NCBI GenBank assembly: GCA_038246545.1
Contig: JBBRVW010000038.1
Location: 1 to 50,256, forward strand
Origin: JBBRVW01 sp038246545
GTDB lineage: Bacteria; Actinomycetota; Actinomycetes; JACCUZ01
Length of the DNA stretch: 50,256 bases
Reading direction: 5' to 3'
The position numbers and the translations under genes are program-made. The notes under the pieces are model-generated. The model did not search any database, was not told where the DNA came from, and saw nothing but the letters and a program-made list of their open reading frames with translations. Shown one piece after another: positions 8,281-16,550 of the stretch; the stretch's first letter is position 1; each line of letters starts with the position of its first letter.

Positions 8281-9423
8281 GTGGTCCAGCTCAGCCTCGG
8301 GGTGCTTGCAACCTCTAGCAAGGAGAACGAGTTTCGGCTGCCCATTCACCCACACCACTTCGACCGGATCGACTCCGACCTGAGAGCGAGGATCGTCCTC
8401 GAGCATGGGTACGGCGACCGCTACGGCGTATCCGACGACCATCTCTCCCGCCAGGTCGCGGGCATGCGCTCGCGCGAGGAGATCATCGAGACCGCCGACG
8501 TCGTACTGCTGCCCAAGCCCACCCTCGATGACATGACCAGCCTTCGCGACGGACAGGTCCTCTGGGGTTGGCCGCACGCCGTCCAGGACCCCGAGTTGAC
8601 CCAGATCTCTATCGACAAGCACCTGACGCTGATCGCGTGGGAGGCGATGAACCACTGGACACCGTCGGGGGCCTTCGTCGTCCACGTGTTCCACATGAAC
8701 AACGAGCTCGCGGGGTACTGCTCGGTGTTGCATGCCATGACCCTGGTCGGTTCCACCGGTCACTACGGCCGACCACTTACGGCCGTAGTCATCGGATTTG
8801 GGAACACCGCGCGGGGAGCGGTCAACTCGCTGCACGCACTCGGGGTCCACGACGTCACGGTGCTCACGATGCGTGACATCACGGCCGTGGCCTCACCAAT
8901 CCCCTCCATCGTGCTCGATCACATGGACCGCACTGAGCTCAACCCCAGTCGTACCGTAATCCAGACGATCACCGGCCCGGTGCCCACGGCCGAGTTGTTG
9001 GCCAGCCACGACATCGTGGTCAATTGCGTGCTGCAGGACACCGACAGGCCGTTGATGTTCGTCACAGACGCGGAGCTCGCGGCCTTCGCTCCCGGCAGCC
9101 TGATTGTCGATGTCTCCTGCGACCTCGGCATGGGGTTCGAGTGGGCGCGGCCAACCACCTTCGAAGAGCCCATGGTCACGGTCGGGGACGGCGTCGCCTA
9201 CTACGGCGTCGACCACAGCCCGGCGTACCTGTGGAACAGCGCAAGCTGGGGGATCAGCGAGGCGCTGATCCCCTACCTGCGCACGGTGATGAGCGGTCCC
9301 GCGGCGTGGGACCAGGATCCGACCATAAGGCTGGCCATCGAGATCCGTGACGGGGTAGTACGGAACCCCAAGATCCTCTCGTTCCAGCGCCGCTCCACCG
9401 ACCACCCGCATCTGCGACTCTGA
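8281..9423 (+). CDS. Alanine dehydrogenase/PNT-like enzyme, N5-(carboxyethyl)ornithine synthase type
   Basis: A 380-residue protein beginning at GTG 8281 with LGVLATSSKENEFRLPIHP, the N-terminal signature of the AlaDH/PNT superfamily. The Rossmann nucleotide site is TAVVIGFGNTARGAVNSLHA (about residue 167). A second conserved block is VNCVLQDTDRPLMFVTDAEL, followed by LIVDVSCDLGMGFEWARPT. Actinomycete relatives are generally annotated as N5-(carboxyethyl)ornithine synthase, an NADPH enzyme joining pyruvate to ornithine or a related amine; that substrate is inferred by family only. The ribosome-binding site is weak (GATGGGG). The gene is intact, although its neighbours on both sides are broken. 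Confidence 0.75.
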   Translation: MVQLSLGVLATSSKENEFRLPIHPHHFDRIDSDLRARIVLEHGYGDRYGVSDDHLSRQVAGMRSREEIIETADVVLLPKPTLDDMTSLRDGQVLWGWPHAVQDPELTQISIDKHLTLIAWEAMNHWTPSGAFVVHVFHMNNELAGYCSVLHAMTLVGSTGHYGRPLTAVVIGFGNTARGAVNSLHALGVHDVTVLTMRDITAVASPIPSIVLDHMDRTELNPSRTVIQTITGPVPTAELLASHDIVVNCVLQDTDRPLMFVTDAELAAFAPGSLIVDVSCDLGMGFEWARPTTFEEPMVTVGDGVAYYGVDHSPAYLWNSASWGISEALIPYLRTVMSGPAAWDQDPTIRLAIEIRDGVVRNPKILSFQRRSTDHPHLRL

Positions 9424-9582
9424 CCCACGCCGCGCCAGGTCAGCATGCCGAGCGTCGCGGCACCTATGGCGTGGCCTCGCGTTACTCGTCGTAGTCCTAG
9501 TGGCTGGGGCCGTTGCGCCTTCACCCGTCTCGGGCGAGCATGGTCCCTTGCCAGGGTGGCGTGATCGGAGGTGTGGACAACC

Positions 9583-10381
9583 ATGCGGGCACTCCTTGCA
9601 ATCCGGTTTGTGGCGGCAGTTCTGTGTGCGCCGCTCCTCGCGTGCGGCTGCTCGTCGTCACAGCCCAGTCCTGCGGCGTCTCAGCTAACCCCGACCGGCG
9701 ACTCGTCCACCAGTTCCCCGGCGGCGGAGTCGAGCACCCCACCTACTTGTCCGAATGTCGAGGGAGGCGCCTGCCTAGGCGAGTTGCGCGCCGACACGGC
9801 CTACACCACAAGGGTCATGACCCCACGGCTCACCTACAAGGTTCCGACACCTGGCTGGTTCAATTTCGAGGACACGCCAGGTAACTTCCTGCTCGTCCCC
9901 CCGCGCAACGATCTGGCCGGGGTAAACGCAGGGAACCTCGGACTTCCTCGGTGTCTACACAGCCGTGGTACCGGCGCGAATCGTCCAGCCCGACGGCTGC
10001 GTGACCGAACCCGTGCCGGGGGCGGGGGCATCGCCGGTGGCGATGGCCGCCTGGTTCAGAAGGCAGGCCAACCTTGACGCGTCCAGGCCCGTTCCGGTGT
10101 CCATCGGTGGGCTACGCGGTGTCCTCATTGATCTGCGCACAAAGCAGGGCTCGCTGGTGGCCTGCACGGTGGACGGTCAACAGCTTCGATTGGCAGGCAT
10201 ATTCTCCGGGGTCTCGCCGTCCTCGCTGGACCACGCCGTCATCCCCGGGATGACGATGAGGTTGATGCTGCTCTCCTCGGCTAGGAAGGTGCTCGTCGTC
10301 GAGCTGGACGACATCGACGACGCGCCCGGCGGGCTGGCCAGCCTCACCGCCGTGGCGCGCAACCTCAAATTCGGCTCCTGA
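9583..10381 (+). pseudogene. Lipoprotein of unknown function with one frameshift
   Basis: The ATG at 9583 follows GGAGGTG. The product starts with a lipoprotein signal (FVAAVLCAPLLAC; lipobox LLAC, Cys21), then a Ser/Thr/Pro-rich linker and a globular part with VPTPGWFNFEDTPGNFLLVP. Near 9931-9933 one extra base breaks the frame; removing it joins AGVNAG to TSDFLGVYTAVVPARIVQPD, and translation continues to 10381 through WFRRQANLDASRPVPVSIGG and LLSSARKVLVVELDDIDDAP. The restored protein would have about 265 residues. I do not recognise a named domain. If unrepaired, only a truncated lipoprotein is made. Confidence 0.65.
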
Positions 10382-10555
10382 CTTGCCGCGCTGTCAAGCA
10401 GCCTGACCACCGGCTTCAGCGGATGCCGGATCGATCGCTAGTGCCGGATGCGTTCGTCAGGCGGCACGACGTCGACCGAACAGAGCCGTCACTAGCGAGC
10501 GCATTCGACCCCCGCGGGGAGTGTCGATGAGGGCGCTGAGGACGGCCAGCAGGAG

Positions 10556-11942
10556 TCACCCACCCGCAAGGTGCTCACCGGGAGCCGCCTCCGGGCGCGC
10601 ACCGAGAATGGCTGCACCCAGGGCTGCCGTCAGGTGGTCTTCGCGGTCGGCGCGGGCGTGGAGGTAGACCATCGCTGCGCCGGGGGTGGCGTGGCCCAGG
10701 CGTGCCATCAGCTCGGGCAGGGTGGCGCCCGCTTCGGCGGCATACACCTGGGCCAAATGCCGCAGGTCGTGCAACCGCACATGCGAGACCCCCGCGGTGG
10801 CGCAGGCCCGGCGCCACGATGCGCCGAGGTTCGACCGCGCGGGGACAGTGCCGCTGCCGGTGGCGAACACCGCCACGGCCGGGCCATCGGCGACAAACTC
10901 CTTCAGATGGGCGCGGAGGGCATCGGTGACCGGGTCGGGCAAGGTCACCACCCGGACCGAGGACGCGGTCTTCGGCACGTCGACGCGGACCACACCCGTG
11001 TCGGTGCGGCGCACCGCCTTGCGGACGGTCACCGTGGCCGGGACCGCCCCCAGGTCGAGGTCGGCGCGGGTCAGGGCGAGGAGCTCGCCTTGGCGCAGCC
11101 CGGACCAAGCGGCCATCACCACCAGCACCCGATACCGCGCGGGCATCGCCGCCGCCGCCGCCGCGACCTGGGCCGCAGACAGCAGGCGATCGGTCACCGG
11201 AAGGCCGCGACCAACCGCCCGGCGAGGGGTCGAGGCGCCGCGGATCGTGCACGGGTTGGTCTGCACCAGCCCATCGGTGACGGCGGTGGTCATCGCCGCC
11301 CGCAGCAGCCGGTAGGCCTGGGCCTGCCGGGTCGCCCCGTCCCGCACCGACGCCGCGCTCCCCCGCCGACCTGCCGCCGCCAGGGCGGCGCGGCGGCGTT
11401 CGGCGTCCGCGGCGAGGCGCTCCCCCAGCTGGTGGTGCCAGCGCCGCACCAAGACGGGGGACAACGAGCTGACACCGATGCGACCCAGGGTCGGGGTGAT
11501 GCAGGTCCGCAGCAACCCCCGGTACAGCTCCTTCGTCGAGTCCCGCGCGGTCGGGTGCTCCTCGATCCACTGTTCCACGAAGGTCGCCACCGACGGCGAC
11601 GCCGACGGCCGCACCGGGGCGTTCCAGGTGCCTCGGACCAGGTCGGCGTGCTGCAGGTCAAGCCACAACGACGCATCCGTACGGGAGGCGAACGTCGTCG
11701 TCGGCGCCGCCACATACCGGGCGTCCGGGCCGATCACCCGCGCCCGAAACCTGCCCGACGGAAGCCGCTCCACCGACCCGAACGCGCGACGGGACCGGCG
11801 CCGCGACGCCCTGCCAGCAGAGGTGCCCGGCCCGGGCTGCGGAGCGGGCGGGGACGAAATATCAGGCTGGGCATGCGAAGCGTGGGACGGTTCGGCGGGC
11901 GCCCCGCCCCGGCCGAGCTGTGAATTTCCGGTGTTGCCATGG
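10556..11942 (-). CDS. Tyrosine recombinase (phage/ICE-type integrase), N-terminal frame uncertain
   Basis: The protein has an AP2-like N-terminal region (SRRAFGSVERLPSGRFRARV), a SAM-like core-binding domain (ATFVEQWIEEHPTARDSTKE), and a catalytic domain. Catalytic residues are visible: Arg in AAWSGLRQGELLALTRADL, the HxxR motif in RLHDLRHLAQVYAAEAG, His in RLGHATPGAAM and the Tyr in VYLHA. The best start, ATG 11940-11942 with AAGGAGG eight bases upstream, encodes MATPEIHSSAGAGRPPNR in a different frame from the rest. The main frame has no usable start with a ribosome-binding site until about 11776. A one-base shift near 11,880 would join them, so this may be a pseudogene. It is read away from the tRNA-Gly scar. 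Confidence 0.78.
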
Positions 11943-12072
11943 CTGAGTCCTCCTTGGTGACCGTGACAGACCCCTGCTCCTTCCACGAGGCCTCCACAAG
12001 AAGGTGTGCACAGCACCCCCCCAACACCGGGGCTGCAGGTCAACGACGTGAACACGGCCAAAACAAGCCCGA

Positions 12073-12117
12073 CCTTCCAAGCTGGCCATGCCGGTTCGAT
12101 CCCGGTCACCCGCTCCA
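12073..12117 (+). other. 3' half of a tRNA-Gly gene: probable attachment site (att) scar
   Basis: The plus strand carries the right half of a tRNA: anticodon loop CTTCCAA (12074-12080, anticodon TCC = Gly), the 3' anticodon stem GCTGG, a four-base variable loop, and a T-arm GCCGG-TTCGATC-CCGGT. Then come acceptor strand CACCCGC, discriminator T and encoded CCA ending at 12117. No D-arm or 5' acceptor strand lies upstream. A partial tRNA 3' end next to an integrase is the classic mark left when an element integrates into a tRNA gene. The intact tRNA-Gly would be at the other end, beyond the left edge. Confidence 0.75.
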
Positions 12118-12150
12118 CCGTGGAGAGGCCACACCCCGAGCTGCGGTCAG

Positions 12151-15100
12151 TCAGAACTGCTTGACGGCCGCCGTGGCGAAGGAGCCACCCAGAGGGACGG
12201 CGCCCGGGTTGGTCACGGCGACACTCGGGGTGTACGTGGCCACGACGTTCGTCGCCACGACGGCCGGCCCCGGGCCGGACACCGCGCCGAGCGTGACGGT
12301 CAGCTGTCGGGTCGAGGCGCTCCAGGCCACCGTGCTCGCGTTGGGACCGGCCCCGCCGAAGGTCACTGTGGCGAGGGTGTAGGCGGTCGAGGCGAGGCCG
12401 AGGTTGCCGACGTTCAGCGTGCACTGGCTGGACGAGACGGTGAGGCTGTCGTTGCCGGGCACGCCGTCGACCAGGGTGACGGTCACCGCGTTGTCGGCAT
12501 TGATCAGCTGGTCGCTCGTGTTGCCCGACCAGGCCGAGCACAGCGAGCTCACCGCGATGTCGTCGGAGAAGGTGACCACCACGCGGTCGCCCTGGTCGAC
12601 CCGACCGGCGGTTCCGGTGCCGTTGACCAGGGACACCGCGCTGGCGTAGACGCCGAGCTTCACCGTGGTCGAGATGGCGACGGTGTTCCCGGCGAGGTCC
12701 AGGCCGGTCAACGTGTAGCGGTAGCACCCTGTCGCGAGGCCGGCTTGCGCCGGCGTGCCGGTGATCGTCACCGTCGACCCGTACGCGCCGCAGGTCGACC
12801 CGGACAGGGTCGCGAAGTCGCGGGTCAGCGTGGTGGAGGCCAGGCCGGACGCGGCGTCGGTGTTGGCCGTCCTGGTCCCGATCGTGAACGACGCGGAGTA
12901 GGAAGAGCTGCTGGTCCCGGCCGCGCTCGCCACCGTCCCGTTGACCGTGAGCGCGCCGGCCGTGGGCAGGGTGATGTCGTACTTGACGACGGTGGAGACA
13001 GCCGAGGCGTTGCCGGCCGCGTCGGTGCCGGTCAGCGTGTACTTCCAGCACTTGGTCGCCAGGGCGCTCTGCGCCGGGGTACCCGGGAGCGTGACCGACG
13101 TCGCGTAGGTGCCCGTGCAGAGACCCCCGGAGTAGGTGGCCGAGGTGCGGGTCAGCACGCTGGTGCCCATCCCGGACTCGGCGTCGTTCCAGTCGGTCCG
13201 CGAGTCGATGGGGAAGGGGTTGTCGTTGGTCGGGCCGCTGGTGGTCCCGGTGGCGTCCGCCGCGACGCCGTTCACCGAAACCGCGCCGCCGGTCGGCGGC
13301 ACCCGGTCCACCTTGACGGTCGTGACGAGGGCTGTCGCGACGTTCCCGGCCAGGTCCGTACCGGTCAGGGCGTAGCGGTAGCAGCCGGTGACCAGCCCCG
13401 ACTGGGCGGGAGCGCCGGCGATGACCGTGGCTGCACCGAACGTCCCGCAGCTGCCACCGCTGAGGGTGGCCGACGCCACGGCCAGGAGGCTGGTATCGAT
13501 GCCGGAGGCGGCGTCGCTGTAGTCGGTACGGACTCCGATCGTGACCGAGCCGGTCTTGTTGAGGCTGCTCGACCCGCCGGTGGAGGCGACGACCGCGTTG
13601 ACCGTGAGGGCACCGCCTGTCGGGGCCACGACGTCGTTCTTGACGACGGTGGCGACAGTGGCGACGTTGCCCGCGTTGTCGGTTCCGGTCAGGGTGTACC
13701 GGTAGCAGCTCGTCGCCAGCCCGCTCTGCGCGGTCGTGCCGGTCACGGTGGTGCTGCCCGAGAAGGTCCCGCAGCCACCGGCCGTGTAGGTCGCCACCGC
13801 GCGGGTGAGCGTGCTGGACGCCAGCCCGGACACCGCGTCGGTCCAGTCGGTCCGGGAGTCGATGGGGAACGGGTTGTCGTTGGTCGGGCCGCTGGAAGTG
13901 GTCCCGCCGGTGTCCGCCGCGACGCCGTTGACGGTCACCGCACCCCCGGTGGGCAGCACCAGGTCGACCTTGACGGTCGTGTAGATCGGGGTGGCCTGGT
14001 TGCCGACGTTGTCGGTGCCGGTCAGGGTGTACCGGTAGCAGCCGGTCGTCAGCCCCGACTGGGCCGGCGCCCCGACGACGACGGTCGTCGGGCCGAACGT
14101 TCCGCACGTGTTGGCGCTGAGCGTGGCGGACGCGACGGTCAGGACGCTGGAGCCGATACCGGACCCGGCGTCGGTGTAGTCGGTGCGAACGCCGATGGCG
14201 AACCCACCGGTCCGGTTGAACGTCGTGGAACCCGCGGTGGCAGCCACGCCGGCGTTCACCGTCAAGGCGCCGCCGGTCGGCAGGGTGCTGTCCTTGCTGA
14301 AGGTGAGGCCCGTAGCGACCGAGTTGCCGGCGGCGTCCTTGCCGACGACCGAGTGGGCGCCCGGAGTGCTCGCCGTGGACGTGAGCGAGTAGGTGCTCGA
14401 GGAGAAGCCGAGGGTGGGCAGGGACCCGGTGCCGGTGACGTCCGTCTCGGCCGCATGGGTCCAGCCTGAGGTGGAGACCAGCGGGAAGTTCACCGAGGCC
14501 GGAGCGGTCTCGGTGTCCGTGAGGACGCTCAACAGCGAGAACGAGCCGGCCGCGCTGCGGAAGTAGATCACGTTGCCCGTCTGGGAGGCGTTGACCCCGG
14601 ACACCAGGCTCACCGTCTGGGTGGGCGGGCCCAGGTCGTACCTGACCACGGTGGAGACGGTCGAGGTGTTCCCGACGGCGTCGGTCCCGGTGAGCCGGTA
14701 CCGGTAGCAAGCCGTCGTCAGGCCGGACTGCACCGGAGACCCGGTGATGACGGTCAGGCTGCCGTAGGCACCGCAGGAGTCCCCGCTGAGCGGGGCGGTC
14801 TCCACCATCAGCGCGCTGGTCGACGGGCCCGACCCCGCGTCGGTGCCGTAGTCGGTCCGGACGTCGATGGGGAAGGCCGCCCGGGAGTAGCTCGAGGTCT
14901 CGCCGGCCGCCGCCGGTGTGCCGTTCACCGTGAGCGCTCCCCCGGTCGGGCCCAGCGCGTCGGGGATGAGGGTGAGTGCCGTCGACACGGCAGCGCCGCG
15001 GGTGTCCCGGCCGGTGACCGTGTGCGGCCCCGGCAGTGCCGGCGCCGGAGTCCACGAGTAGGGGGACGACTGGTAGGCGGTCGTGGGGGTCCCGCCGGAC

Positions 15101-15780
15101 CCGACGGTCACGGTCTCGCCGGCGTGGCTCCACCCGGCGGCGGCGATGCCGGGGAAGGCGGCCGAGGCCGGACCGGCCCCGGCGCTGGTCACGGTGTCCA
15201 CCAGGCGGAAGCTGCCCGCCACCCCCGGCCGGTAGAACAGCGTCGTGCCGCTCAAGGAGGCACCGGTCGCCCCCGCCGCGAGCGACACGGTTTGGGTCGG
15301 CGCCTCGACGACGACGCTGCCACTGGGCGCGCTCTGCGCCGTCCAGGTGCGGAACACCGCGGTCACCGCATAGGCGTACGTCCCGTCGGGCACGGACGCG
15401 TCGGTGCAGGCGAGGGTCCCGGCCGGGACGTACGTGCCGACCTGGGCTGGGTCTGTGCCGCAGGCGGGAGAGGGTGCCGAACCGTTGTACCTGGTGACGG
15501 TGTACCCGGCAAGCGCCCCCTCGGGAGGGACCACAGCGCTCCAGCTCACCGAGACGGCTGACCCGACCGAGGACACGGTGACGCCGGGCGGGGCGGCCAG
15601 CGTGCCCACGACCGCGGTGCCGGAGCCGGCGCCGGAGGCACTCCAACCCGCAAGCGCCACGGAGGTGACGCCCAACGCCGCCAACACGCCGGCGGAACCC
15701 ACGACGACGCGCAGCATCCCCGTCGGCCGCCGGAACGGCGGACGACGGGGAGAGCGCACATCGTCAACGGGCGTGGACAT
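12151..15780 (-). CDS. Large secreted Ig-like repeat protein
   Basis: A 1209-residue exported protein. Residues about 22-46 form a signal or anchor (MLRVVVGSAGVLAALGVTSV), followed by AGWSASGAGSGTAVVGTLA, the pattern of SipW/TasA-type signal peptides. Next are a fibronectin-III-like domain (about 60-160), a domain opening PTQTVSL (160-278), one Ig-like repeat, a second PTQTVSL domain (380-500), five more Ig-like repeats (500-1047) and a C-terminal beta domain with a VDQGDRVVVTFSDDI strand. Each repeat opens PTGGAxTVN and ends CYRYTLTGTDxAGN, and two conserved Cys per repeat suggest a disulphide. The role is probably adhesion or a cell-surface fibre. The ATG at 15780 has only GAGGA directly before it; the start at Met22 is an alternative. 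It lies 21 bases after the small TasA-like gene, so the two are cotranscribed. Confidence 0.82.
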   Translation of the reverse strand: MSTPVDDVRSPRRPPFRRPTGMLRVVVGSAGVLAALGVTSVALAGWSASGAGSGTAVVGTLAAPPGVTVSSVGSAVSVSWSAVVPPEGALAGYTVTRYNGSAPSPACGTDPAQVGTYVPAGTLACTDASVPDGTYAYAVTAVFRTWTAQSAPSGSVVVEAPTQTVSLAAGATGASLSGTTLFYRPGVAGSFRLVDTVTSAGAGPASAAFPGIAAAGWSHAGETVTVGSGGTPTTAYQSSPYSWTPAPALPGPHTVTGRDTRGAAVSTALTLIPDALGPTGGALTVNGTPAAAGETSSYSRAAFPIDVRTDYGTDAGSGPSTSALMVETAPLSGDSCGAYGSLTVITGSPVQSGLTTACYRYRLTGTDAVGNTSTVSTVVRYDLGPPTQTVSLVSGVNASQTGNVIYFRSAAGSFSLLSVLTDTETAPASVNFPLVSTSGWTHAAETDVTGTGSLPTLGFSSSTYSLTSTASTPGAHSVVGKDAAGNSVATGLTFSKDSTLPTGGALTVNAGVAATAGSTTFNRTGGFAIGVRTDYTDAGSGIGSSVLTVASATLSANTCGTFGPTTVVVGAPAQSGLTTGCYRYTLTGTDNVGNQATPIYTTVKVDLVLPTGGAVTVNGVAADTGGTTSSGPTNDNPFPIDSRTDWTDAVSGLASSTLTRAVATYTAGGCGTFSGSTTVTGTTAQSGLATSCYRYTLTGTDNAGNVATVATVVKNDVVAPTGGALTVNAVVASTGGSSSLNKTGSVTIGVRTDYSDAASGIDTSLLAVASATLSGGSCGTFGAATVIAGAPAQSGLVTGCYRYALTGTDLAGNVATALVTTVKVDRVPPTGGAVSVNGVAADATGTTSGPTNDNPFPIDSRTDWNDAESGMGTSVLTRTSATYSGGLCTGTYATSVTLPGTPAQSALATKCWKYTLTGTDAAGNASAVSTVVKYDITLPTAGALTVNGTVASAAGTSSSSYSASFTIGTRTANTDAASGLASTTLTRDFATLSGSTCGAYGSTVTITGTPAQAGLATGCYRYTLTGLDLAGNTVAISTTVKLGVYASAVSLVNGTGTAGRVDQGDRVVVTFSDDIAVSSLCSAWSGNTSDQLINADNAVTVTLVDGVPGNDSLTVSSSQCTLNVGNLGLASTAYTLATVTFGGAGPNASTVAWSASTRQLTVTLGAVSGPGPAVVATNVVATYTPSVAVTNPGAVPLGGSFATAAVKQF
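12640..14950 (-). repeat. Six Ig-like repeats of about 325 bp, five in tandem
   Basis: Repeat starts, judged by the PTGGA/PTAGA codons, lie near 14947, 14280, 13950, 13621, 13294 and 12965. The spacing of the last five is about 327-330 bp. Units 3 and 5 share the unusual insert GPTNDNPFPIDSRTDW, while units 2 and 4 share IGVRTDY with a Asp-Ala-Ala/Gly-Ser-Gly-Ile segment. This alternation suggests duplication of a two-unit block. The first unit is separated from the rest by a PTQTVSL domain. Confidence 0.8.
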
Positions 15781-15801
15781 TCCTCACGGGCCCGGTCGCG
15801 A

Positions 15802-16293
15802 TCAGGTGACGGTGAACGTCAACGGCACGGTGGCGAGCTTGCACGCGTCCTGGTTCAGCGACGTGTTGAGCATGGCGATCGCAGCGCCCGTCCCGCCGAG
15901 GGCGCCGGCACCACCTGAGGTGAAGGCGAGGGAGCCGCTCGCGGCGATGGACAGCGGGGTCCCCACCGACGGCTTGGCCGGCTGGGTCAGGACGAAGTCG
16001 GCTGCGCTGCAGCCCGGCGTGAAGGTCGAGCCGAACCCGATGACGACGGTCCTGATCTGCACCGGCGCCGTGGCGCTGCTGTTGGTGACCGTGAAATCGA
16101 TGGGCTGCGCCGTACCGCCCGGCACCAGCCCGGCCACGGTGTTCGCCTGTGCGACCGTCACCCCGGCGTCGCTCCCGACGTCGGCAGAGCCGCCCCCGCT
16201 GCCGCTGGTGGACCAGAAGGCCGCGGCGATGCCGCCGCCCAGCAGGACGGCCGCAACGGTCAGCGCGACGGCTGAGTACCGCTTCCTGTTCAT
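15802..16293 (-). CDS. TasA/camelysin-like protein with SipW-type signal peptide
   Basis: A 163-residue protein. MNRKRYSAVALTVAAVLLGG is a signal peptide and AAAFWSTSGSGGGSADVGS follows. This mix of hydrophobic core plus an FWSTSGSGxGSA segment matches the SipW-cognate class that includes TasA and camelysin. The rest is a single beta-sandwich (QPIDFTVTNSSATAPVQIRT, ending CKLATVPLTFTVT) with two Cys, one near the middle and one near the end. The ATG at 16291-16293 has AAGGA nine bases upstream. It is the first gene of an operon with the Ig-repeat protein. No dedicated signal peptidase is in the window. It may be a fibre subunit or an anchor for the larger partner; this is inference. Confidence 0.7.
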   Translation of the reverse strand: MNRKRYSAVALTVAAVLLGGGIAAAFWSTSGSGGGSADVGSDAGVTVAQANTVAGLVPGGTAQPIDFTVTNSSATAPVQIRTVVIGFGSTFTPGCSAADFVLTQPAKPSVGTPLSIAASGSLAFTSGGAGALGGTGAAIAMLNTSLNQDACKLATVPLTFTVT

Positions 16294-16550
16294 GATGTGT
16301 GTCCTTCTCGAGCGGGGGAGATGCGTGGGACGAACCGTGACAACTGGCAGGTTCTCGGCTAGTGAGGTACCCCCGCTGGATCCACGTGCCGTGGGTGTCG
16401 TTATCGGCAGCCGCACAGCCTTCTTGACCGCCCCATGAGCGCAGCGCCGCGGAAATGTCGGATCGGCTGGTCAGAACGGCCGTTCGTCAGCACCGGACGT
16501 CAGACGGGGCCGGCGGCCGTCGTCGGGCATTCTTCGACGACCGACAGGAG

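Noticed and set aside
10430..10505. CGCTAGTG / CACTAGCG inverted arms after the lipoprotein gene
   Set aside because: Eight-base arms over 60 bases apart are too weak to call a site.
10556..15646. Very long reverse frame (1696 codons) spanning the integrase and beyond
   Set aside because: Only the integrase part has family motifs; the remainder is the out-of-frame shadow of the Ig-repeat gene and is Arg/Gly-rich.
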